64,000 nucleotides of DNA from Medicago truncatula (taxonomy: Eukaryota > Streptophyta > Magnoliopsida > Fabales > Fabaceae), in contig NC_053042.1 in the NCBI RefSeq assembly GCF_003473485.1, positions 55,763,762 to 55,827,761 of the forward strand, in the 5' to 3' direction. The notes below the pieces were generated by a model, which saw nothing but the letters and a program-made list of their open reading frames with translations, was not told the origin of the DNA and did not search any database. Below, piece after piece: positions 35,509 through 47,870 of this stretch (the first letter of the stretch is position 1; each line of letters begins with the position of its first letter). A program made the position numbers and the translations under genes.

Positions 35509-37446
35509 CTAGAAAACAAGGCATCCATGGTTCAATAAAGGTTTCCACTTGTCGTCACTACAAAAATGAGAGGGAGCCATAATCTTAATTTCTCAATGAT
35601 GACCTTGAAAATACCATCATCGTCCAGAAATTAACATCAACACACACCTCACGACAACCTCGTATATTTATCTCTCTCAATCGTGTGCAGTTTTTACTAC
35701 GTGCCTCACTCCTTTCTCTGTGATATGATCACACCGTTCCAAGTCCAATTGTAGTAGCCCACAAAAACTCTTTGAGATCACATACAATGTGTCATCATCA
35801 ATTTTTGTCTTTGCCAAGTTCAACACCTCCAATTTGGAAACTTGAAAGTTCATTGAAAGTAGATTCAATGTTGACCAAGATCTCAAGTTCAAATGAGTAA
35901 TTTTACAACATCTTAAAACTTCAACAATACCTTCGGATATGCAATAGCAATGGCAATATCTCATTCTCAGGTCAAGCCCCTGCAGGTTTGGGAAAAGAGA
36001 AGGCAACATTTTGATGCTTTCATTTTTCAACCGTGGATTGCCTGCCAAATGGAGAGACTTCACTTGAGGGTATACAACAAAGTCCATCAAACAATTACAA
36101 TTCTTATCACAAAACTTTCCAATACCACTTCTGATCTCGCTGAGGAAAGGACAGTTCCTAACTAGTGACACCAAGGTTAATTCAGTGATATTGGTACAAG
36201 GGCTAAGGTTTATAGACACCAAATTACCAAGAACCAAAGACAACCCAACAATATCTTGATCATTCAAATAGAATGAATATTGAAGATCCAAATGTTGTAA
36301 AAACTGACATTTTGATAACAAACAAAAGATTCCGGCATAACTATAATCCATAGAATTTTTTAGCGAAAGTCTCTTCAAAGGAAGACCTTGCTCTGCAAGA
36401 GATGAGAGCAAATGATCTGATATACGCGCAGACGACAAATCAAGACAAGTCAAACCTTTCAAATTCCTTAGAGAGCTAATCATCTTCGAACTAACGTACA
36501 TCCTTTGATTTTCCCGTATCTTACAGAAAGAAATGGAGAAAGACTTCAAATTTGGTCTCTCGCAAATGGCAGAAGCAATGCCAATATTGGTTAAGTAATT
36601 GCAATCAAACAAGATTATCTCTTCAAGAAACTCAAAGTTCTTACAAATATGGAAGAGCAACGAGTATGTAGTAATTACCTGATAAATTAAAAGAAAATTA
36701 GAAAAATGAATTTTAATGATATTCTTTTGGAAAGGTTTAATGAATATTTTTTTTGTAAAATTGATTCTAGCTAGATATGAGTTGAATATATGTTTGAATT
36801 CAATATGTTCAACAAAAAATTAGAAGGTAAAAAATCATTAGTAAATGTAATTAAACAAAACATACATTAACAATACAAAACAAAGTTTGAAGCAAGTTTC
36901 CTTTATCTAAATGAAACCTAACATATTTTAACAACATGCAACTAACATCGAAGGTAGCTTACTTAAAAAAGTTGTAATTACCTGAGAGATTAACCTTACG
37001 GAGTTTTGGAAGTGCCAATGACAATATATTTGCATTGCTTTCAATTCTTTTAATTAGGGAAGTTAATGACAAGTTCTTCAAGGAAAGGGAAACATTCAGC
37101 AATGATGATAAGGTCAGTTTTACTGACCGAAAACATGTTAGAACAAATGAGAGAGGTCAAAGTTTTCATCTTTGCAGCTAAACTTTGAAACCCATCTATA
37201 GGGATGTAGTGATTTGAGGTGCATGGTGGAAAAAGATATTTGGCTAGCTGAGGAGTGTGTCAAGGTCACCGTGGAAGCACGTTAGGTCGAGAGATGTGAG
37301 GTTGGTAAATCTGTGGAAAAGGCTAGAGAGGAAAGGGATGGTTGGATCACATATTTTGAAAGATTGGTGATGGAAAGAGACGCGGTGGTTGAGAAATTTG
37401 ATGACATGTTCCCAACAATCTTTGGTAAGTATAAATCCTATGTCAT
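35509..37446 (-). pseudogene. Broken F-box/LRR paralogue
   Basis: Close copy of 25317-28656. Exon 2 (about 35509-36673) is largely open and highly similar. A one-base loss near 35690 shifts the frame after EKGVRHVV and removes the C-terminal end. Exon 1 (about 36985-37446) begins ATG ACA TAG, so the original start is dead. It has lost the F-box core between the LNHR-like region and SFKICD, and carries frame breaks. The intron is short and lacks the MULE present in the intact gene. A 300-residue LRR-only frame survives but has no F-box and probably no promoter; a transcript is possible, SCF function unlikely. Confidence 0.9.
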
Positions 37447-37487
37447 TGTTTTTCTTTTCTTTGACAAAGCTTTAGTTATCTTTTCTT

Positions 37488-39025
37488 GTATTAATAAGTT
37501 TTTATCCCCTGCCAATTAGAAGTTTTTTGATTTATTCCCGAAAAAGAAATTTTTTTTGGAGATTCCCCTTATAATTTATAATTTATAGATTATTTGATTT
37601 TAAACCCGATGACATATGACTGGACAAATACGATGATATGGCATACTGATTGTATAATTAATTTTCTTTTTTAATAATTTTAAATACACATGGCATTTTA
37701 AATCATTTTTTTAAAATAATTAATTAGAATGGTATGTCATTATTATTTTTTTTAAATAAAACTTATTAAAAAAAATATCTTCATCTTCACAACATAAATC
37801 TTCATCAAGGATATTCTAGATCTTCATCATCCCAACTTAAATCTTCATCCAAACTTATTCAATAAACATCATCAACAAACCCAAACATTCATGGCATAAT
37901 CCAAAAAATTCATGAAAAAATCCAACAATAACACAATTCTTTAACAAATAATCTTCTAATAAGCAACACATTTCTTTAACAAACTCATTTATCTTTCCAA
38001 ATTCATCATCTTCCCTCTATCAACAACACAAACACATCTTAAAAAATAAAAAAAAATCTGGAAACGCAATAACAAAAAACAGTTCATCATCTTCCCCTTC
38101 AATTAAAACCCATTTATCTTTAGATTCTTCATATTCCAACAATAACAGCCCAACACCAGCAACATCCCTCAAATCCCCAAGCCCCAAATTCAAAAACCCA
38201 TTTTCAGATCAACAAAAACATAAATTTGGATAGCCCTAGATCCAAATTTATTTTCAGAAAATTTGCAAAACAAGGTTCCAATTTGAAACCCATAAATTCA
38301 TCTAAAGAAGAACAGATCTAGAATGGAAGAGGGAGATCACTAGCCATCAATTTGTGGTGGCAGGGAACCAAATTTAAGACCTTCTGCATCAGACTTGTTA
38401 CTGGTATTTTGCACATCTTCCTCCCCTTCAGCCAACTTACTAATATTCAATTATAATTACAGACATTGAATTTGTTTGCTCTTTTAACTTAATTTTCCTT
38501 CAAAATCATTATAGTGATTCTGCCTATTGTCTGCAGCATCCATTCATCACTTGCGAGTATCAGGAATCTTGTTCAATATCACGCGAATAAGGGTTCCAAT
38601 CGAGTTTGTGTGTGAAGGAGATTGAGCGGAATTTTTTTTGGGAATTGTGAGAGAAGAAGACGACGAGGGCAAGGAAGAGGAAGAAGATAGAGAAAAAAAA
38701 CTGGGATGTAAGAGGATGAAGAAGGGTTACGGCAGAGAAGAGATAAATTATTGATTTTAATGTTTTAAATTCATTAAATTAAGTTTTACTAAAGGAAATT
38801 CAAATGGAATTAAAAAATTTGGAAAATAAATAAAAAAATATCAAGTGCCACCTCATTAATTAATGCACAGTCAGCATGCCATATAAACTAATTTACACAG
38901 TTAGATGTGCTTAGGATTCAAAACCAAAGAATCTATAAATTACAATGAGGAATTTTCAAGCTTTTTTTTCTCACGTGGTAAACCAAAAGACCCCAAAATG
39001 TCATAGGGTAAAAGCCTATTAATCC
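37488..39025. mobile_element. MULE-like element upstream of the broken F-box/LRR copy
   Basis: 1,538 bp. The left end GTATTAATAAGTTTTTATCC is mirrored at the right by GGTAAAAGCCTATTAATCC. The inner arms share AATTTATAGATT and its complement. The 9-bp duplication TCTTTTCTT is exact at 37479-37487 and 39026-39034. The interior has a CTTCATC-rich then GAAGATG-rich layout and no recognised protein. It sits 41 bp upstream of the dead ATG and separates it from its former promoter, which resumes at 39035. Confidence 0.93.
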
Positions 39026-39289
39026 TCTTTTCTTTTACTGAACAGTTGTATTGTAAATTTGAAATCGTGATGAATGGTTATACTCTAATACCCTAAAACC
39101 CTTTGGTATATATAAAAGAGAAAACAAATAAAATCCGACTAAATAAAATCTTTTTGTTTGTTATGAAAATAAGATAACAAAATAAAAACTTAACTTATAA
39201 TCTAAAAAGTAAACAAATCTACTATAAATAAAACAAAAATATTTTGTTGGAGTGAACTCAAGTTTCTATTAGAAGTGATTCTTTGTCCA

Positions 39290-39722
39290 CAAGAGAATAA
39301 GTTTGTTTATGACGTATGTTTGAGAGATGAAAGATGCCAAATGATTCAATTTCAAGCATGCACACTATGGATGACAGGAAGCCCAGCAACAACAGAAGCA
39401 GAAGCCTATGGACTATGGCATGCACTGCAGTGGCTATAATTATTGAACAATCATCATATTCAGATCGAAATGGATTGTATGCAGGTTGTGGAAGTTGTTC
39501 ATTAAAACCTTGCAGCAGGAAGTATGATCAATAAGTTTAAGGAATTGTTGTTAATCAACACCAACTTTCGGGTATGTTTTGTAGGGCGATAAGCCAATGG
39601 AGTAGCTCGTTAATTAGGGAGGGCATCTCAATCCTATGCTAGTCCCTGTATTTTTTATTATATTCACCTTGTATTGAAACTATCATTATTGAAATGCATT
39701 AAGATGTTTTGCCAAAAAAAAG
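39290..39722 (+). pseudogene. RNase H-like (RVT_3) non-LTR retroelement relic
   Basis: The translation shows a CLRDE-like start, FQACTLWMTGSPATTEAEAYGL, then LWHALQWL, an IEMDCMQVV-like block and INTNFRVCFVGR. These match the glutamate and aspartate blocks and C-terminal region of the plant RVT_3 domain. At least two stops interrupt it. A 3' tail ends in an A run at 39714-39721, consistent with retrotransposition and 5' truncation. Confidence 0.7.
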
Positions 39723-40030
39723 AGATCATAACATTCGGTGAAAAATAACAAAATTATACAAAAGGATAAAGGAGATATCATGCAGATAATCAATGATTGA
39801 ACTATTGTCCATTCATATAGTTATAAAGAAAGACAATCGGACATGCTTTCCCTAGAATACTTTAAAAGAATGAAAAGAAAGAAATAAAACAAGATCTACA
39901 AAGGATAAGCGACAACTTTCTCTATCGGAAATGGCTAGACTTCCGCAATGTGACGAATCTAGATTTGAATTTTGGCTGGTAGAGAGATCCATATTTAATG
40001 TCTAATGCGTCTCAAATATGATTAGGTAGA
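39723..40030. other. 3' flank of the F-box/FBD gene
   Basis: AT-rich, and probably contains the 3' untranslated region of the gene that ends at 40031. Nothing else recognised. Confidence 0.45.
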
Positions 40031-41686
40031 TCATTGCATAATTGCTACATCCAAATTGCTCCCACTTGACGTCTCTATCTTTGGAGGCTTTCCCTTGACT
40101 AGCTGAATTAATATTTTTGCCACTGAAATTTCAGCTATTGGATTTGTGAAACCCTTGAACTTTACCAATTTTAGATGCTCCAATTCTGTATATTTAGTTG
40201 CTTGAATTGAGCCTAAATTTGACTGCGGAGCTGAATAACTATTACGATCAATCTGCATCCAATCAAGTATGATAAAACTGTCAAAAACATCAAAATTATA
40301 TGTAGCAAAATAGAGCATCAATTATTGCTAGGTCTTGCTTGCAAAGAATTAAACAATTTCCATAAGCTATTCCAAGAGTTTATGAAAATTAATTGAAAAC
40401 AACTTATGAACATGTCAAAAGTTTTTGCAAACAGTCCCATCAAATTTATGCGAGTAGATAAACTCAAACAGTCCTACCGTTATAACAAGTTGCTCCAAGG
40501 CAGGGCATAATTTCAAGAAGGAGATTAAGGCATTGATGCTGTTTTCATTCTCATGGTTGTCAATCCACCACAACTCTTTCAATTTATAGAATATAAAACT
40601 TCCACTCGAAGGAGAAATTGATGGCCATATCAGTGTCTGCAAGAACTTGGAGTTAAATTATGCATAGGAAAAAAAATGACAACAATGAGCAATGAAGCAC
40701 TGATACGTTGACATTTATAATAAATTGAGAAAATAAAATAATTAAATGTAACCATGTGTGTCCGTGTTCGACATTGACACATGTTCGACATCAGGCATAC
40801 ATTCAATTTGAAGTGTCAATGTTAGATAAACAATAAGCGACATATATGTATGATACCAGCAATAGTATAAGATGGGAAATTATTGAGAGCATACCTCAAA
40901 AGTCCATTCACATAAAGTAAGAACTTCAGAATTCTTTATGGTTAATAGTATTTCATCAAAATCTTGAGCACTCAAATCCCTGCAGCTTAGGCCTTGTCTG
41001 AAATCAAGGATGGCATGGCACAAGTTGAAATGAGATTCTGGCCAAATCCGTGGAAGAAGCCCGCGATATCGAAATGATTTAAGTTTAGAAGTTCTAAGAT
41101 GAAGAGACTTCAACTGCAAGCAATCCAAGATTGTTAACTTGTGAAGCTTTGATTCAGATTCAATGAACAAAGATTGTAATCCACAACAATCGGTGATCGT
41201 TAAATTCTCAAGATGATCCAAATTCGAAACGATCGAAGAAGCTACCTCACTTGTCAAATAGCTTAATGATTTCAAATAGAGACTTTTGAATAGGAAAACA
41301 GAATGGTAGGTGAAGTTTTGCTTATCGAGCTTGAACCGAAGTTCATATTTTCTTTCAATTTTTTTCATCCCATAAGAAAAATCAAGAAGAAGCTTACTAT
41401 TAGTTGCAATAGCTGCAAGGAGTGCATTGTCATCAGCAAAGTGAAATCGAAGCTTGCATGGTCGCTTTAACGGATCTAACTCATCAAAATTGGCTAGAAA
41501 TTCAGCAACAGCACCAGTGATATCTTCCATAGTTCCATGTTTAACAAGAACATGGTTCCATAAGTCTCTCCACCTGGTAGATATGAGGCTGGTTTCAAGT
41601 GCATATTCATTTGGTAGAAAAGATACTATGCAGCCTAGAATTTCATCTGGCAAATATCTAAACAGATTCTGAACACTTTCTTCCAT
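40031..41686 (-). CDS. F-box/FBD-LRR protein, intact copy
   Basis: Three exons, 40895-41686, 40478-40636 and 40031-40252, all join in phase 0 to give 390 aa. The F-box is at the N-terminus: [20 protein letters not shown], then [16 protein letters not shown]. Degenerate LRRs follow ([29 protein letters not shown]). The C-terminal third ([41 protein letters not shown]) resembles the FBD region of the large plant F-box/FBD/LRR family. It is presumably an SCF adaptor with unknown substrate. Its tandem partner at 33801-34587 is dead. Donor and acceptor sites are all GT-AG. Confidence 0.88.
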
Positions 41687-42993
41687 GGAATGGTAGCTCT
41701 AATGTTTCAAATTTGTATTAGGATATTAAGAGAAAGAATATGAAGACTCAAAATTAATGTACTTTGTGTTATGAACCCTGTGGATGTTATTTATCCAAAT
41801 ATTCAACCTTCCAGTCAATATTTACCGGTCGCGGTCTATTCTTCCTGTTGAATTCAATTCTATAGTATGGTCTATTTTTATATTACAATAGAATCATTTT
41901 TTTTTTTTATTACAATATGGTATGGACTATGAACCATCTCTGTTTAACTTTATTTGCTATAGCGGATATCTCAATATAATATATATTTGATTAGTGATTA
42001 CTATAAGCTATAGATTACGATTCAATATATGATAATTGATGAGACTGGGTTTATTTTGGCAAGATATTACAATGACGTATGCTTTTTATATTTGATTAAT
42101 TTAATAATATGTCCAAAGCGTGAAGGCTAAAAATGAAAATAAAAATAAAAATAAATTGAGCAAGAAATGAAAAAATATATATAAATATAAAAATGATTTT
42201 GTTTTCTTTCAATCAACATATATCTATAGGATATCCCCATGAGCTCAGTTGTCAGGATATTGTATATTATATGCAGGGCTGAAATTCGAACCCTGAACAC
42301 CCCACATCTTCAGATTTAATTATGTATTGTGTGAGTTATAGCCACTACCAGCTGAAAAAAAAAAAAAAAAAAAAAAAAACATATATATTCTGGATAAGTT
42401 TGGATATTAATGCCATTTGAAATAATGTATACTTGTCATTCAAAGCGACTTTAATCAAATAAATAATATCAGTGACGTTCAAACTGAGACTGAGACCAAT
42501 ACTAATGAAGGTGACTTTGCAATAAGTGGTTTGTAAACTTGACCAATTCACAAAATCTATAATCATACATTTAAGATTTGCCAAGATGTTTCAACCGTAG
42601 TGGTACTATTAATATTAACCTAAAGTGACGTAAACATATCAAATATATAGTATATATATTTGTCTTATGCTAATTCCTACGGCATATGGAAAAGTTTTCC
42701 TTAAGTGAATTATTAATAAAAAAACTACTGATAAAGCAGATATTTGTTTAAGCTTGTTGTTGAAGATAATGGATTCAAGCGCAAGTGCTCCTATTGGAAT
42801 TGATTTCTTATTGAGTGAATTTCATATCAATCTTTCGATGATTTTATTTTTGGGGGCCAATGACTTCATTTTTAGCTCTGTGCAGATCAAATAAAGTCAA
42901 CAAAATTAACATCACAGTAAAGTCAATAAAAAACGCATTTGTGACCAATGTGACTTTTATGTTTCAATTTTTAGAACTTTCTTGTTTGGATAG
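41687..42993. other. Upstream region of the F-box/FBD gene and unit 2 edge
   Basis: The leader and promoter side matches the flank of the broken copy at 34588-34990, with extra sequence inserted (a SINE at about 42232-42378 among it). The similarity fades near 42730. No gene is visible. Confidence 0.5.
42232..42378 (+). mobile_element. tRNA-derived SINE
   Basis: An A-box-like GAGCTCAGTTGTCAGG and B-box-like GAAATTCGAACCCTGAAC are followed by a tail of about 25 A. The flanks ACATATATCTATAGGAT and ACATATATATTCTGGAT are a diverged target duplication. It lies within duplicated unit 2 and is absent from unit 1. Confidence 0.8.
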
Positions 42994-44519
42994 TGTCATA
43001 TCCTAAATTTTGACCATTTTTCTCTGTTTTTACACATTTTGTTCGTACTTTTAAAACCAAAAATGTCCGTCGTTTTAGACAAAATTTCGGCAGAGATACC
43101 CCAATTTTTGACCTAAGATTATATAATGGGGGTACATAATTGTGTGAACGAAGTAAGCACTAGAAAAATTTTATTTGGAAATGATAATTAATTTGGTCAT
43201 TATCAAAAAGTGTTTTCTTGGTCCCCAAGTTTTGCTAAATTATTTTAGAACGCAATCTAGAATATTTTGGAACACAATCTAAAATATTTTGGTAGAAAAT
43301 CTAATATATTTTAGTGCTTGATCTGAAATATATTTTGATACTCAATAATATATATTTATGTACTGAATAACATATTTATGTACTGAATAATATATTTTTG
43401 TACTCAATATGATATATTTTGGTAGACAATCTAATATATTTTAGTGCTTGATCTGAAATATATTTTGATACTCAATAATATATATTTATGTACTAAATAA
43501 CATATTTATGTACTGAATAATATATTTTTGTACTCAATATATTTTGGTAGACAATTGGCATATTTTTGTACTAGATGAATTACTTGTTCCCAAAGTTTCT
43601 CACCTATTAGTTGTGAAGTTTCTCTATAAATAGAGGGCTCATACAATGCATTCAACACACCGAAAACACAGTTGATGATTCCTGTGTTTTTCCTCTCTTC
43701 TCCCTTCTTCGACTTGTCTTGACGAGTCTTTCTTCTTTTTCTACTCCTTTCTGTCCTTTTCGGTTTCAAGGTATTTATTTTTTATTTTATTTTGCTCTTA
43801 AGTTATAAAAAATGAAAAAAAAATTAGATTATGTTAAGAGATTTTGTGGTGATCCAACCTCACTACAAAATTCTCATGCTTTAGCTTTAGGTTTTATTTA
43901 TCATTCAAAATAACAAAAACATCCAAATAACAAAAACCACCAAAAATATTTTTTTACAATAAATCTTGATCTTAAATCAAGTGACCGTCTTTTTATTTTA
44001 TTTTTTTAATCAAATTTCAATCAACTTAATTCTACTTCAAGTCCATTTTCTTTTAAATTAAAAAACACAAACAGATTCTTATTTGCCACTTGACTTTTCA
44101 TTTTAAAACCTTTTTCAAAACTAATAAAAAAACACAAAACCGATCAAACGTCAATTTCTACCCCGAACTACGAGGTTTTAATCCCTCATGGGTACGTAGG
44201 CAGAGGACCATGTCCTTCCAAATCAAATAAAAATAACCAAAAACATATTTCTTCTCCCTCCATTCTTTCACTTAGATTTTTAGGTAATAATTTTTCAAAT
44301 AAGCAAATGAATTTAGCACAAGATAATCTAGGTAAGAGGTTCCTATGGAATATCATAGACGCTTAGGGTGCTAGCACCTTCCCTTTGCGTAACCAACCCC
44401 CGAATCCAGGTCTTAAAGGTTTTTACTCATTTTTTCCCTCCCACGAATAAAAATCGAGAGTTCAAAGATTGAAGGTTCAAAACCAATCAATGGCTTGATA
44501 CCCGAAAATCACGAGCACA
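42994..44519. mobile_element. Solo LTR, Ty3/gypsy type (Ogre-like)
   Basis: 1,526 bp that starts TGTCATATCC and ends GAGCACA (TG...CA), flanked by an exact 5-bp duplication GATAG at 42989-42993 and 44520-44524. A TATAAATA box lies at about 43625-43632. The opening CCTAAATTTTGACC and the block CTACGAGG, then GGGTACGTAGGCA, recall legume Ogre-type LTRs. No internal region or second LTR is present, so it is a solo LTR left by recombination. The intact target duplication suggests a fairly recent event. An internal 130-bp tandem duplication is listed separately. Confidence 0.85.
43291..43550. repeat. 130-bp tandem duplication within the solo LTR
   Basis: Two adjacent copies with a 130-bp period, for example TTAGTGCTTGATCTGAAATA at 43311 and 43441. 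Each copy is built from shorter GTACTGAATAA/TATATTT motifs. Upstream-of-TATA tandem repeats are common in plant LTRs. Confidence 0.92.
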
Positions 44520-44524
44520 GATAG

Positions 44525-45114
44525 CATTCTATTATATAGCATGTCTTTTAAAATGATCGAAATAAATCTACATAAAAATATGCACAGATTTTGTAGAACC
44601 GAATCTGATGGCGTTTTTCTTGTTGGTCTTTTTGAATGATGATATTATATTGATCATTTCCTCTTGGATTTTTGTTTTTGGTGGAAGATGATCCTCTTGA
44701 CTTGGTCATCAAGAAACCTCTCAAGTCGGACTAGTTTAGCATTATTAATTAATCATCTTGTGCCATATGGTCAGGTCACAGTGCATATCATGAAAACATG
44801 CCTCCAAAATGCATGTCCAATGCTATAATTTATTTTCAATCATTATTAAATTTAGGTTAGATTAGACAAGAATGAACAAATTCATTTTTTTTTTTACCTT
44901 TCTCTTTCAGCTTATTAAAATTAAAATACTATCAGTAACCAACATTTATCCATTTTGGCACTATAATGTAATGAACAAATATTGGTAATCACTTCTAGGC
45001 AATAAAAATATTGAATACTCCCTAAAGATTCTACTGCAGTATTATTGATCCCTCAATAATATGTAGAGGGACCAGAATACATGAAATAAAGAAGAAGAAA
45101 AAATAATAAAAATT
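44525..45114. other. Intergenic, 3' flank of the aquaporin gene
   Basis: No gene pattern. The right end should contain the 3' untranslated region of the aquaporin gene. Confidence 0.45.
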
Positions 45115-45490
45115 CTAGAAGTCACTATTTGAAAGGGGTTCATGAACGTGATCAGCAATGAAGATATTATTATAGAGAATGGCAGCAGTAGCTGAACCAA
45201 TGAATGGGCCAACCCAATAGACCCAATGATGAGTCCATGTTCCACTAACAACAGCAGGCCCGAAAGACACAGCTGGGTTCATTGATGCACCATCAAAAAC
45301 ACCACCAACCAAGATATTTGCACCCACAATACAACCAATTGCTAATGGTGCTACAACACCAACATTCCCTCTCTTTGGGTCTATTGCTGTTGCATAAACT
45401 GTATATACTAATCCAAATGTCATCACAATCTCAAAAACTAATGCATTCCACACAGACACACCAGAGGATAGAGCAAAACCTGATGTTTCC

Positions 45491-45521
<31 letters not shown>

Positions 45522-46620
45522 TCTAAATGTAGCACTGATATCTCAAATTCAACTAGTGTTCAATTTCTGTTTTATAGTTAAAATCCACTTTTGATCTTCT
45601 AATTATTATTGAATTAAGATTTTAGTCCACTCGTTCTAAATCTCAAAATTTAGTTCACTTCACAAGTTTTTGAATTTTTCTCAACTACCTGATTTTGAGC
45701 TTAATTTTTCTTATATGTCATCTTTCATTAACGACATGGAAATACATTTCATGATATGGTGATGGTGATTTAAATTAAATCTTAATATGTTATTATCCAA
45801 TTCAACATTGCCACGTCATCAAATGTATTAACAAGAGAACACATCAACAAAATTAAACTAAAAAGTGCATTTGAGCCTATATTTTAAATTAGGTGAAGGA
45901 AATGCATGTGTAGTAGATTCATTTAGTTACCATTCCAGCAGTGCATGAATTGAGAAGAATGCAAGCAACAACTGCACCAAGTAACTGTGCAATCCAATAC
46001 AAAATACTTCTCAAGAAGGTAATGTTTCCTCCAATGAAAGCACCAAATGTGACTGCAGGGTTCACATGTCCACCAGAAATGTTTGCACCAACAGAAACAG
46101 CCACAAATAACCCAAATGCATGAGATAATGATGCAACTATGAGACCTTCAGGAGTGGCAGCTCCATTGTTTGTAAGTTTATCTGCCACAATAGCCAACAA
46201 GCTATATATCTTCAAATTCTCAACAATTCTAAGGCATTGAAAAATAATTATCTTCTAATGTCACAAAATAAGTTTCTAAAACACTTATTGCTTACAATAA
46301 ACTAACTAATAATTCGTTTTCAACGCTCTATCTTTTTATTGAGTGAAATTATCGTACATCTCACCACTTCATTTAAGATCTATTTCTAATATCAATCAAT
46401 AATTGAACGAGTATAAAAAAGATAATGTTAAAAAATGTATATGTAATAATATGTAATACTCTTCAAAAAGTTATCTATATTACTCACTATAGGCCATGCC
46501 AGAGCCTTGGCCAGCAAAAACAAAAATGAGCATAGAGAAGAACTCTGCAAAGGCTGCTCTAATTGCAGCAGGATTGCTAGCCTCTCTAGGAGACCCAATT
46601 GCTATTCTGTAGATTGCCAT
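45115..46620 (-). CDS. Tonoplast aquaporin, TIP1;3-like
   Basis: Three exons, 46488-46620, 45931-46181 and 45115-45489, give 252 aa, the usual TIP length. Both NPA boxes are present: [11 protein letters not shown] (85-87) and [12 protein letters not shown] (199-201). The selectivity-filter residues read His65, Ile179, Ala196, Val202, the TIP1 water/urea-type filter. [20 protein letters not shown] and the tail HEPLSNSDF recall Arabidopsis TIP1;3, a pollen vacuolar water and urea channel, more than TIP1;1. Exon 2 starts at the internal GGCAG acceptor, which restores the family sequence GMAYNKLT. A nearer AG would break the frame. Intron 2 begins right of 45489 with an AT repeat beside the acceptor. 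Confidence 0.92.
45494..45518. repeat. (AT)n microsatellite at a splice acceptor
   Basis: A 25-bp AT run lies immediately 5' (on the minus strand) of the TGCAG acceptor of aquaporin exon 3, replacing a normal pyrimidine tract. Length changes could affect splicing. Confidence 0.9.
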
Positions 46621-47870
46621 TAATTAATTAAATCAACCTTAACATACAGAAACAGAAGAAATGTGTTTTTGTTAATTTTATTAATTTTTCTAAGAGTGAA
46701 AATAAAGTGTGAGAGCTAATCATTTGGTGTTTAAACAACAAAGGTAAGTATTAACGGCTAAAGAAACGGTCTCATTCAATTGTTTAAGGGTAAAGACCAT
46801 GTAGAATCAGTTTATACAGCCTAAGAGTTTGTCACATGATTACTATTTTTGGCTCTTGTTTTGTGGCTGTGATGTAACTGCATGGTAAGATCAAAGGGTT
46901 GAGAATTTAGATAGTTAACTTCATGTATTCACCATTGCAACAATTTATCTTTATAAATTGACCGGCCATGATGTCATTGAAATCAACAATGAAACTTGAC
47001 AAATAATTGACACAAATTGCACAAATTCATTTAGTTCACAAATTTTGGTATCCTCCTTACCCAACTACATAGTAATAGTATATTCCCTTCCTTCCAAGTT
47101 GTTTCTCACAAATACTAAGTGCACAATATTTACTAATGGATTTTGGAGGATTTTTCTTTGCAAAATTCGTTCGGTGCAGGCAACTCCAAAGGTCTAGTTC
47201 AGTGGTAAAAAGACAGACCCTCTTGGATTCGAGTCTCATTAATACTTTTGCAGAGAGGTAAATATACATACCTTTGAACCCGTCACTTTAAATTTCTCGA
47301 CCACTAAAAAAAAATCACTCGGTGAAAAAAACTCCCTTCCTTCCAACTCTATAACCAGAAACTTTGGAATGAAAAATAATTAGAAAAATATTATTATTTT
47401 TTAAAAAATAATAAAAAATAATAATATCAAATTTTAAGTTTTTTTTTAACATATAGTTTCTGAAAAACTCAAAAAAATCTGATAAAGAAACACAAATATT
47501 TTTTGTTTTTCTGAAATATTTTTTAACAAATAACTAATACAATCTGGAAATTTAAAATTTGAATTTTATAAGTATAAATACATAAAAAAAAAAAATTAAG
47601 AACAAAATGTGGATATTATATGTTTTGTGCGTATAGAAGATCCAGCTGAGGGGGTATAGGAAAGATTTTTCAAATAATTAAGATAAAATAATAGTTGAGA
47701 AGAGACATTATCCAATTAAATGAAAAAAAAAAAAAAAAATAACAAGTTTCATTCTTGTCACATGACCACAAACTCCTAGCCACATCACAAGGTCTAAATT
47801 CTACTTACTATCCACTCAGTATTTCTTTCCATCTCAAAACTGAAGCTCTATACCACTCTTCTTCACCACT
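46621..47870. other. Shared intergenic region, divergent promoters
   Basis: Separates the divergently transcribed aquaporin (minus) and PsbP-like (plus) genes, so both promoters should lie here. A SINE-like copy occupies about 47172-47313. The rest is AT-rich with A/T homopolymers and no gene. Confidence 0.55.
47172..47313 (+). mobile_element. SINE-like copy
   Basis: An A-box-like GTCTAGTTCAGTGGTAAAAAG and, 25 bp on, a B-box-like TTGGATTCGAGTCTCA are followed by a body ending GACCACTAAAAAAAA. The organisation is that of tRNA-derived SINEs. Target duplications are unclear, so the ends are approximate. Confidence 0.65.

Noticed and set aside
35677-36660. 327-codon LRR frame as a functional truncated gene
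   Set aside because: The F-box core is deleted, the original start is followed by a stop, the 3' end is frameshifted and the promoter is displaced. Called a pseudogene, although transcription is not excluded.
43291-43550. Regular repeats, considered as a CRISPR-like array
   Set aside because: Only two 130-bp copies without spacers, inside a plant LTR.
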